NCBI GenBank assembly: GCA_044507625.1
Contig: JBIQJE010000003.1
Coordinates: forward strand, 124,001 to 188,000
Length of the DNA: 64,000 bases
Reading direction: 5' to 3'
Source: Hyphomicrobium_A sp044507625
Lineage (GTDB): Bacteria; Pseudomonadota; Alphaproteobacteria; Rhizobiales; Hyphomicrobiaceae
Shown here: one piece after another, positions 7,760 to 15,124 of the stretch
Layout: each line of letters opens with the position of its first letter
Numbering within the stretch: position 1 is the stretch's first letter
Translations under genes and position numbers: made by a program
Notes under the pieces: model-generated
The model's input: only the letters and a program-made list of their open reading frames with translations
Database searches by the model: none
What the model was told of the DNA's origin: nothing

Positions 7760-10255
7760 ATGGCGTCAGGGCTTGGATCGGGGCAGCAGAGCGCAGTCAA
7801 ACGTATTTGGCGCTGGACGCGTTCGACACAGATCCTCGTGCTCGCCTTCTTCGCCATCGCCGCTGCCACACCCCTCGCTGCCGGCTGCGATGACGACGAC
7901 CGGCCCCCCGCGCCCCATTCACTGAGGGCGAACCCGCTCGGCTCCGGCGGCATCATGCTGCAGTGGTCGAGCAATGTCGGCCATTACGACATCTACATCC
8001 GCGACAGCCACGGACGACCTGTAAAGGAAGCGCCCGACATCGTCGGTGGCGCCACCAACAGGAACTACCTCGAGTTTTATGGCCTGGAACCCGACAAAGA
8101 ATACTTCTTCTCCATCCGCGCCCGTACGGAAGGCGGCAGGGAAGGATGCGTTTCCAAGAACACCTCCGAAACCGTCAGGGCCAGGACCGACACCACTGAA
8201 ATGAACCAGTCCTGCAGCTACTTCGCGCAGACTGCGATGGAAAACCTCAGGGAGATGCAGAAGAGGGAATGCCGGATCCCTGAGGACACGCGCGCGAGCA
8301 TCTGGTCGCCCAGCGAAGGCACGCAGTTTTTGTATTGCCTCGAGCAGAAGCGCGCCCGCACGCAGAATGAGGCCCGTGCCGAGTGGTTGCGCAATCAGGA
8401 CGTTCAAGCATGCAAGGAGCGCGCGGCCTACTGCACCAAGTATAAGAACGCCGCAGTTGCTGCTGCGAAAAGGAACAGAAGGTTGCACTGCGGCTTTACC
8501 GGGCCGCGTTGGACGTCCGATGGGGCCGCTCACTACAGCTGGTGCATGGGTCTAAGGTGGGTCGATACCGCGCTGACCTTCAGGGAAGGGATGGCGCGCA
8601 TGCGGCTCATTATGGCATGCCGCCACTGGAAAGCCGCCGCGAGCAGTGGCGGCAGCGCGGGCAGCGCGGGCAGCGGGAACGCCTGCTCCGCCGGCGTGCC
8701 GGGCGAGTGGGCCGACATGCTCAACGCACACAACGAGCTGCGGGCGCAATATTGCGGGGCTCCGCTCACATGGAGCTGCGATCTGGCCGCCCAGGCAAAG
8801 AGCTACGCCGAAGAATGCAAATGTGGACACGGCAATCCGGCGGGCATCGGGGAGAATCTGGCGGCAAGGAGCGTTGTCCCTGACAAATATCCGGCCGGAA
8901 CCGACCGGCAGGCGTTCAACGACACCTGGGGCTGCGAAAAGGATCTTTTCGATTTCACGAAGCCCGTCATCGTCGGCGGCTTCAAGACGAACTGTCTCCC
9001 GCCACCGGCCGGAACGGGCACCAACGGACATTTCACGCAGGTCGTGTGGAAATCGACGAAAGAGGTCGGCTGCGGCCGCGCCAGATGCCCGATAAAGGAC
9101 GGCAATTGCAACGTCATAAAGGACGCAAACGGCAAAGAGAGCTATGAAACCCACTGGGTGTGCCGCTATAGGCCGGGCGGCAACGACTCCGGCGTGCTCA
9201 CCCAGAATGTCCAGAAGCCGCCGGCGTGCTCGCAATCGTTCCGCGCGAATTCACCGCCCGTAACCTGCTCGCGCGGCATGGTCCTGATCGGTGGCGTGTG
9301 CCGTTGCAAACCGGGCGAGCACTGGAACGGCCGCTTCTGCCGCAAGTTCAGCAATACCTCCGCTGGCGCCGGCAGCCCTGCTTCCAGCAAGACGTCTACG
9401 CCCACGTGCCCGCCCGACCGGCCCAACGGCACGCCGCCCAACTGCTGCCCCAGCGGCACGCGCTTCGAGGGCGGCGCCTGCCGCCGGCCCACCAGCAGCG
9501 GCGGCAGGCCTGCTTCCAGCAAGACGTCCACGCCCGCCTGCCCGCCCGACCGGCCCAACGGCACGCCGCCCAACTGCTGCCCCAGCGGTACCCGTTTCGA
9601 AAGCGGCGCCTGCCGCCGGCCCACCGGCAGCGGCGGCCCCGCTTCCAGCAAGACGTCTACCCCCGCGTGCCCGCCCGACCGGCCCAACGGCACGCCGCCC
9701 AACTGCTGTCCCGGCGGCACACGCTTCGAGGGCGGCGCCTGCCGCCGGCCCACCGGTAGCGGTGGCGGCCCCGCTTCCAGCAAGACGTCTACGCCCACCT
9801 GCCCGCCCGACCGGCCAAACGGCACGCCGCCAAACTGCTGCCCCAGCGGCACGCGCTTCGAGGGTGGCGCCTGCCGCCGGCCCGCCGGTAGCGGCGGCGG
9901 GCCTGCTTCGAGCAAGGCGTCTACTCCCGCATGCCCGCCCGACCGGCCCAACGGCACCCCGCCCAACTGCTGCCCCAGCGGTACCCGTTTCGAAGGCGGC
10001 AGATGCGTGCGGCCAAGTCCGCAGCCGACACCCGCGCCCAGTCAGTCTCCGCATTCGGGGACCGGTACGGGTACGCGCACCTGCACGGGGGGACGCATCG
10101 GGCGGCCGCCGCACTGTCGCTGCCCATCGGGCACGCGCTATCTCGGGGGGCGTTGCCGGCGCACCTCGGGCACGACAAATCCAGGCCCATCGCCCAAGAA
10201 GGTTTGCCCGTCGGGTCTGACTGGACCCAATTGCGACCAGGTCATCGTCAAATAG
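7760..10255 (+). CDS. Secreted Fn3/CAP-domain protein with Cys-rich tandem repeats
   Basis: An 831-residue exported protein of unknown function. Order of parts: hydrophobic export signal (about 22-42) ending in LAAGC followed by DDDD, which could be a lipid-attachment site at C43; a fibronectin type III-like domain (50-145); a Cys- and Arg-rich region (150-290); a short Gly/Ser linker; a CAP (SCP/PR-1) domain (311-475) with HNELR, GENLA (E365), GHFTQVVW (H424) and a CRYRPGGN end; an EGF-like piece (about 498-530); five 43-44 residue repeats; one degenerate repeat and a final EGF-like KVCPSGLTGPNC. CAP proteins bind lipids, or act as toxins or proteases in some cases. The 295 bases upstream show no clear promoter. 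The repeat region is very GC-rich and coding. Confidence 0.85.
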   Translation: MASGLGSGQQSAVKRIWRWTRSTQILVLAFFAIAAATPLAAGCDDDDRPPAPHSLRANPLGSGGIMLQWSSNVGHYDIYIRDSHGRPVKEAPDIVGGATNRNYLEFYGLEPDKEYFFSIRARTEGGREGCVSKNTSETVRARTDTTEMNQSCSYFAQTAMENLREMQKRECRIPEDTRASIWSPSEGTQFLYCLEQKRARTQNEARAEWLRNQDVQACKERAAYCTKYKNAAVAAAKRNRRLHCGFTGPRWTSDGAAHYSWCMGLRWVDTALTFREGMARMRLIMACRHWKAAASSGGSAGSAGSGNACSAGVPGEWADMLNAHNELRAQYCGAPLTWSCDLAAQAKSYAEECKCGHGNPAGIGENLAARSVVPDKYPAGTDRQAFNDTWGCEKDLFDFTKPVIVGGFKTNCLPPPAGTGTNGHFTQVVWKSTKEVGCGRARCPIKDGNCNVIKDANGKESYETHWVCRYRPGGNDSGVLTQNVQKPPACSQSFRANSPPVTCSRGMVLIGGVCRCKPGEHWNGRFCRKFSNTSAGAGSPASSKTSTPTCPPDRPNGTPPNCCPSGTRFEGGACRRPTSSGGRPASSKTSTPACPPDRPNGTPPNCCPSGTRFESGACRRPTGSGGPASSKTSTPACPPDRPNGTPPNCCPGGTRFEGGACRRPTGSGGGPASSKTSTPTCPPDRPNGTPPNCCPSGTRFEGGACRRPAGSGGGPASSKASTPACPPDRPNGTPPNCCPSGTRFEGGRCVRPSPQPTPAPSQSPHSGTGTGTRTCTGGRIGRPPHCRCPSGTRYLGGRCRRTSGTTNPGPSPKKVCPSGLTGPNCDQVIVK
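9377..10012 (+). repeat. Five in-frame tandem repeats of 129-132 bp
   Basis: Units begin with GCTTC(C/G)AGCAAG at 9380, 9512, 9641, 9773 and 9905, so the spacing is 132, 129, 132 and 132 bases. Each encodes about PASSKTSTP, CPPDRPNGTPPNCCPSGTRF, EGGACRRP and a Gly/Ser linker, with six cysteines or fewer per unit. Copies differ at only a few residues. A sixth, degenerate copy (GRPPHCRCPSGTRYLGGRC) follows at about 10075-10170. All unit lengths keep the reading frame. Confidence 0.95.
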
Positions 10256-10441
10256 CCCCGCCTGACACCCGCGCGATACGAGCGGATCGAGCCGGCGTGA
10301 TGGAGGACTAAGGGCGGGCAACGACGCGTTGAAACGGCGCATCCCGTGCCATGCGCGCGCCGCCGCCATGTCCGAAACGGTGTCGGCGAATGAAAGCGTG
10401 TCGGCGAGCGACAAAGCGCGCAATCGAAGAGCGCGCAGCGA

Positions 10442-10801
10442 TCAGCCCAACAGCCGGCGTACGCTCGCGCGCACAGCCTCCAGGCTGAATGGCTTCGACA
10501 GCACCGCGAGCTGCGCACCCTCGAGCGACTTCGCGCGCTCGAGCTGTTCGGCAAAGCCCGACATCAGCAGCACGCGCAGGTTCTTCTGCCTCAGCGCCCG
10601 CTGGGCCAGCGCGATGCCGTCGAGCAGCGGCATCTCGACATCGCTCACCAGCACGTCGAATTTCTGCCCGCCGCCCTCCACGCATTCGAGCGCCTCGCTG
10701 CCGTCCTGCGTGATGTGCACGCTGTGCCCATCGGCCTCCAGCGCGCGGCGCACGAGATCACGCGTCGACGCATCATCGTCGGCGAGCAGAATGCGGGCCA
10801 T
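10442..10801 (-). CDS. CpdR-like single-domain response regulator
   Basis: Stand-alone receiver domain of 119 residues with no output domain. The acidic pocket (LLADDD), the phosphoacceptor Asp in VLVSDVEMP, the conserved Ser in LLMSGF and the Lys in LSKPF are all present, so it should be phosphorylated. Its form, including the MARILLADDD start, resembles alphaproteobacterial CpdR, which when unphosphorylated steers ClpXP to its substrates during the cell cycle. That assignment is by resemblance only. I chose ATG 10801, preceded by GGGGAGA. An in-frame upstream codon would overlap the end of hpt. It follows hpt by 15 bases, probably in one transcript. Confidence 0.75.
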   Translation of the reverse strand: MARILLADDDASTRDLVRRALEADGHSVHITQDGSEALECVEGGGQKFDVLVSDVEMPLLDGIALAQRALRQKNLRVLLMSGFAEQLERAKSLEGAQLAVLSKPFSLEAVRASVRRLLG

Positions 10802-10816
10802 CGATCGTCTCCCCAC

Positions 10817-11368
10817 CTATTGGCGCACCACCCGGCCGACGAACGGAAGCTCGCGGTAGCGATGTGCAACGTCCATGCCGTAGCCGACAACGAACTCGTT
10901 GGGACACAGGAAGGCATAGTAATCGGGCTCAAGATTGACCGCGCGCGGCAATTGCTTGTCGAGCAGCACGCAGGTGCGGATGGAGGCAGCGCCGCGAGCC
11001 GCCAGGAGATCCTTGGCGAACGCGAGCGTGCGGCCCGAATCGAGCACATCGTCGATGATGAGAATGTTGCGGCCGCGCACGTCGAGGTCCATGTCGCGCA
11101 GGATCGACACCTGGCCCGAGGAGATGCGCGCCTTCTTGTAGCTCGACAGCGTCATGAAATCGACTTCCGGCGTCAGCCCCACGCGGTGCAGCGCACGGAT
11201 GAGATCGGCGGCGAACACGAAACTGCCCTTCAGCACAGCGACGACGAGCAGGTTCTCCAGCCGGGCGTCGGCAATCGCCCGCGCAAGCTCGTCGAGGCGC
11301 GCAGCTATGGCCTCGGGCGTGAAGATGACTTCAAGCTCGGTACCGCCGGTCCTCGTCGTATCGCTCAT
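10817..11368 (-). CDS. hpt: Hypoxanthine phosphoribosyltransferase
   Basis: Purine salvage enzyme that joins hypoxanthine (and guanine) to PRPP, giving IMP or GMP, in the cytoplasm. The PRPP-binding motif IIDDVLDSGRT is at residues 104-114, with the VLKGSFVFAADL loop near 45 and the VVGYG segment near the C-terminus, typical for this family. The start at 11368 gives 183 residues, the usual size. The frame stays open further upstream but that part has no family similarity. Upstream and divergent is ftsE. Confidence 0.95.
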   Translation of the reverse strand: MSDTTRTGGTELEVIFTPEAIAARLDELARAIADARLENLLVVAVLKGSFVFAADLIRALHRVGLTPEVDFMTLSSYKKARISSGQVSILRDMDLDVRGRNILIIDDVLDSGRTLAFAKDLLAARGAASIRTCVLLDKQLPRAVNLEPDYYAFLCPNEFVVGYGMDVAHRYRELPFVGRVVRQ

Positions 11369-11580
11369 AGGTGCTATCCCCACCGCATCGGCCTCGTTTC
11401 GGGCAAGGATAGCAGGACATTGCATCCCCGCGGCAATACCGCCATAACGTTTCTTACCCCGAATGCGCAGTCCTCTGCACACGAACCCGCCACATTCGTA
11501 CCCGATTGATCCCCCGTACCCGCGTATTCCGTCGGCCTGGGAGCCCGACGCCCCTTGCTGCAAACGGCTGGCTGACACCC

Positions 11581-12237
11581 GTGATTCGTCTCTCGAACAT
11601 CGCTCTCGCCTACGAGCAGGGGCCGGACATTCTCTCGGAGGTGAATTTCCATCTGCGGCCCGGGTCGTTTCACTTCCTCACGGGGCCGTCCGGCGCAGGC
11701 AAGACGTCGCTGCTGCGGCTGCTGTTCATGTCGCGGCATCCCACACGCGGGCAGATCCACCTCTTTAACCAAGACGTGAGCCGCATCTCGACCGCCAAGC
11801 GCGCCCAGCTGCGACGGCGCATCGGCATCGTCTTTCAGGACTTCCGGCTGCTCGATCATCTCACCACCTGGGAGAATGTCGCCCTTCCGCTGCGCGTCGT
11901 GGGCAAGCGCCTCGCCGACTACCGCGAGGATGTCACGGATTTATTGCAGTGGGTCGGCCTCGGCGACCGCATGCACGCCTACCCCTCGATCCTTTCCGGC
12001 GGTGAGAAGCAGCGTGCGGCCATCGCGCGCGCCGTCATCGGCAAGCCGGAGCTGCTCCTCGCCGACGAGCCGACCGGCAACGTCGACCCGCAGATGGCGC
12101 GGCGCCTGCTGCGTCTTTTCATCGAATTGAACCGGCTCGGCACCTCGGTGCTGATCGCCACCCACGACCATCAACTCATGCGGCAGTTCAAGGCGCCGCG
12201 GCTGGAGCTGCACGACGGCCATGTCCGGATCGTATGA
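11581..12237 (+). CDS. ftsE: Cell division ATP-binding protein FtsE
   Basis: ATPase of the FtsEX complex, an ABC-type assembly at the division ring that activates cell-wall hydrolases through FtsX rather than transporting a solute. Walker A is GPSGAGKT (35-42), the signature LSGGEKQR (138-145) and Walker B ELLLADEP (157-164), followed by the H-loop ATHDH. The GTG at 11581 starts the usual VIRLSNIALAY and gives 218 residues, the normal length. In-frame upstream codons lack family support. Its end overlaps ftsX by 17 bases. Confidence 0.95.
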   Translation: MIRLSNIALAYEQGPDILSEVNFHLRPGSFHFLTGPSGAGKTSLLRLLFMSRHPTRGQIHLFNQDVSRISTAKRAQLRRRIGIVFQDFRLLDHLTTWENVALPLRVVGKRLADYREDVTDLLQWVGLGDRMHAYPSILSGGEKQRAAIARAVIGKPELLLADEPTGNVDPQMARRLLRLFIELNRLGTSVLIATHDHQLMRQFKAPRLELHDGHVRIV

Positions 12238-13327
12238 CAGGCCAACGGGGCGTCGGGATCGAAACGCGCCGCAAACGGCCGATTTCGAACTCTACGACAC
12301 CGTGTTGACGGGACCGTCCGGGCCCAGCACGCACACGGGCTACGAGGCGCCCCACACCACCGGCCCGCTCGATGAAACGCCCGCCCGCAGGTTCGCGCCG
12401 ACGCGCGGCCGCAAACCCAAGCACGAAGCTTCCAGCACGCCCGTCGTGCCGCCCGATTCGGTCACCGGCCGCTCGCTGACGCTCGTCATCGCGATCATGT
12501 GCTTCCTCGCCTGCCTCACCGCGGCCGCCGTCTACATGATCAACCAGTCGGCCAGCGCCTGGCTGAAAGATATCGCCAGCGAGGTGACGGCCCAGATCGA
12601 GCCGCGCGACGGCATGGACATGGAGAAGACGCTGCGGGACGCGGAAGATTTCCTGCGCAGCAAAAAGGGCATCGCGCGCGCCAACGCCCTCAGCCTCGAA
12701 GCTTCGACGAAGTTGCTGGAGCCCTGGCTCGGCCAGTCCGATGCATTGAGCGCCCTGCCGGTCCCGCGCCTCATCGCCGTCGAGCTCGACCGCGGCGAGC
12801 CGCCGGATATCGACGCCCTGCGCACCGAGCTGACGAAGCGCTTCCCTTCCTCCGTGCTGGATGATCACCGCCGCTGGCAGAAGCAGATCCGCACCGTCAC
12901 CCGGTCGTTCGCGCTCGGAGGTCTCGCCATCTTCCTTCTGGTTGCTGCAGCCACCATCGCCATCATCGTTTCGGCGACCCGGTCAGCGCTCGCCTCCAAC
13001 CGCGAGATCGTCGAGGTGCTGCATTTCGTCGGCGCCACCGATCGCTATATCGCCCGCGAGTTCGAGCGCCACTTCCTGCGCCTCGGCATTCGCGCCGGCC
13101 TCGTCGGCGCCGTGTCCGCCATGGTGGTGTTCCTGACGATGCCCCTCGTCATGGAGATGCTGGGTGGAGGCGCCACCACGGCGGCGGAGATGCACCGCCT
13201 GATCGGCGTCGGCGGCCTCGACGTTCTCGGCTATGCGCTGCTGGGCGTGGTGGTCATCATCATTTCCGCGTTGTGCATGCTCACTTCGCGATTCGGCGTC
13301 TTCCGGATTCTCAATTCCAAGGGGTGA
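12221..13327 (+). CDS. ftsX: Cell division protein FtsX
   Basis: Membrane partner of FtsE. The 368 residues comprise a long polar, Pro/Thr-rich cytoplasmic N-terminus (about 1-85), a first membrane helix (LTLVIAIMCFLACLTAAAVY), an extracytoplasmic domain (about 110-220), and three more helices typical of FtsX, with the SNREIVEVLHFVGATDRYIA segment between helices 2 and 3. The long N-terminal extension is common in alphaproteobacteria. ATG 12221 lies inside the end of ftsE, so the two are translationally coupled. Confidence 0.95.
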   Translation: MSGSYDRPTGRRDRNAPQTADFELYDTVLTGPSGPSTHTGYEAPHTTGPLDETPARRFAPTRGRKPKHEASSTPVVPPDSVTGRSLTLVIAIMCFLACLTAAAVYMINQSASAWLKDIASEVTAQIEPRDGMDMEKTLRDAEDFLRSKKGIARANALSLEASTKLLEPWLGQSDALSALPVPRLIAVELDRGEPPDIDALRTELTKRFPSSVLDDHRRWQKQIRTVTRSFALGGLAIFLLVAAATIAIIVSATRSALASNREIVEVLHFVGATDRYIAREFERHFLRLGIRAGLVGAVSAMVVFLTMPLVMEMLGGGATTAAEMHRLIGVGGLDVLGYALLGVVVIIISALCMLTSRFGVFRILNSKG

Positions 13328-13518
13328 GCCCGGACGCGATCCCAGACCCGATGCAAGCCCGTCTGACCCAGCGCAGTGCAGCAACGTCACCATTTCGCCT
13401 GCATTTTTCGCGTGCCTCAAAGCCCCTGTCACAACCGGGAACAAATCGGCTAGTGTGCGCCGACGCTCCGCGGCGTGGGCGGCTTCAGGCATGAGAAGGC
13501 GTAGGCAAAGCCCTTGCG

Positions 13519-14172
13519 ATGAGCAGCTTGCGGCGAATTCTGGTTTTCTGCGCAGCAGCGACGATTTCGCTGCTGGCCCTGGGGTTTGTTCTCTTCGCCA
13601 GCGTCGTCACCCGTCTTCCGGCCGACAACAACCCCCACGCGGACGGCATCGTCGTGTTGACCGGAGAAGGCCGCCGCATCGCCGAAGGCGCGCGCCTGCT
13701 CGATGAAGGCCGCGCCGAGCGTATGCTGATCTCCGGCGTCTATCGCCGCACCGGCAAGAAAGCCCTCCTCGAAATCTCCGGCCTGCCCGAGGACAAGTTC
13801 GATTGCTGCGTCGACATCGATTACGTGGCGCTCGACACCGTCGGCAACGCCCACGAGACGCGCACGTGGGTGAAGAGCCATGGCTATGACAGCCTGATCG
13901 TCGTCACCGCGAGCTATCACATGCCCCGCAGTCTCGCCGAACTGTCGCTCGCTTTGCCCGATACCGAGCTCATCCCGCACCCCGTCGTGCCGAACAACTT
14001 CCCGCCCACGCGCTGGTGGCTGCACGCATCCGTCACGCGCACGCTGATATCCGAGTACTTCAAGTTCCTGCCCCGCGCAGCGCATCTGACGGTTGCCCGC
14101 CTCATCCGTTCCGCGGCGCCCAGCTCCGTCGCCGAAGGGCCGGCACAGCACTCCGCCGCCGGGATCTTCTGA
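13519..14172 (+). CDS. YdcF/DUF218-family membrane protein
   Basis: A 217-residue protein with one N-terminal membrane anchor (ILVFCAAATISLLALGFVLF) and a DUF218 domain outside the membrane: ADGIVVLTGEGRRIAEGARLL near residue 45, and VVTASYHMPRS near residue 140. Relatives include YdcF, SanA and ElyC, linked to envelope integrity or cell-wall precursor metabolism in enterobacteria, though the chemistry is not settled. It sits between ftsX and plsC on the same strand, which fits an envelope role. The stop codon lies two bases before the plsC start. Confidence 0.85.
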   Translation: MSSLRRILVFCAAATISLLALGFVLFASVVTRLPADNNPHADGIVVLTGEGRRIAEGARLLDEGRAERMLISGVYRRTGKKALLEISGLPEDKFDCCVDIDYVALDTVGNAHETRTWVKSHGYDSLIVVTASYHMPRSLAELSLALPDTELIPHPVVPNNFPPTRWWLHASVTRTLISEYFKFLPRAAHLTVARLIRSAAPSSVAEGPAQHSAAGIF

Positions 14173-14174
14173 CC

Positions 14175-14966
14175 TTGCCGCTCGCTCTCATCCGCTCGCT
14201 GATCTTCGCGCTGGCGTTCTATACCGGCACTGCCGTTTTCGTCGTCGGCGGCTCGTTCCTCCTGCTGGGCCCGCGCCGCTACGCGATGATGGGTCTCAAG
14301 GCGCACGCGCTCTTTTCGCTGTGGCTGCTGCGCTGGATCGTCGGTACGAAAATGGAGGTGCGCGGCGCCGAGAAGCTGCCGCCTGCGCCCTACCTCGTTG
14401 CTGCGAAACACCAGTCGGCATGGGACACCTTCGCGCTCATCCCCATCTTCAGCGATCCGGCGATGGTGATGAAGTGGGAACTGACCCTCATTCCCTTCTA
14501 CGGCTGGTTCTCGCGCAAGTTCGAGCATGTGTTCGTCAAGCGCGACCGCGGCCCCATCGCCCTGCGCAATCTCATCCGCGACGCGAAAGAACGTGCCGCG
14601 GCGGGCCGCGAGATCGTCATCTTCCCCGAGGGCACGCGCCGCGCACCCGGAGCCGAGCCCGATTACAAATCGGGCGCCGTCGCACTCTATGAAGGCCTCG
14701 GATTGCCGTGCGTTCCGGTGGCGCTCAACTCCGGGCTCTACTGGCCACGGCGCAAGCTGATGCGCTATCCCGGAACCATCGTTGTCGAAATCCTCGACCC
14801 CCTGCCCGCGAACATGCCGCGCGCGACGTTCCGCACTGAGTTGCAGCAACGCATCGAGACAGCGTCGAACCGGCTCATCCTCGAGGCGGCACGCTCAGCA
14901 AACCCGCCCCCCATCCTGGCCGATGTACTGGCGCGTGCGCGAGCTGTTGCTGATCAGGCACGCTAG
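14175..14966 (+). CDS. plsC: 1-acyl-sn-glycerol-3-phosphate acyltransferase
   Basis: Adds the second acyl chain to lysophosphatidic acid in phospholipid synthesis, at the inner face of the membrane. The catalytic H-x4-D motif is KHQSAWDTF, and the substrate motif is FPEGTRR; an N-terminal hydrophobic helix (LIRSLIFALAFYTGTAVFVV) anchors it. I chose the TTG at 14175, giving 264 residues. It begins immediately after the YdcF gene, and earlier in-frame starts would overlap that gene in another frame. Confidence 0.93.
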   Translation: MPLALIRSLIFALAFYTGTAVFVVGGSFLLLGPRRYAMMGLKAHALFSLWLLRWIVGTKMEVRGAEKLPPAPYLVAAKHQSAWDTFALIPIFSDPAMVMKWELTLIPFYGWFSRKFEHVFVKRDRGPIALRNLIRDAKERAAAGREIVIFPEGTRRAPGAEPDYKSGAVALYEGLGLPCVPVALNSGLYWPRRKLMRYPGTIVVEILDPLPANMPRATFRTELQQRIETASNRLILEAARSANPPPILADVLARARAVADQAR

Positions 14967-15124
14967 AGCCTCCACCATGCCGATTGTCAGTGTACGCTCG
15001 CGTACGTCCTTGCCGAACTGTCCGATTCGCTGATTCTTTTTCCCAGTTCCCCGCGCAGTCCCACGCGCGCTGTCTCCGGTTGCGTTGATTTTATCCGCAC
15101 TCCTCCCCCGCAATTGGAGATTTC

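Noticed and set aside
9377..10012. Regular repeats that could be mistaken for a CRISPR array
   Set aside because: Units are 129-132 bases without unique spacers, keep the reading frame and encode a Cys-rich protein repeat.
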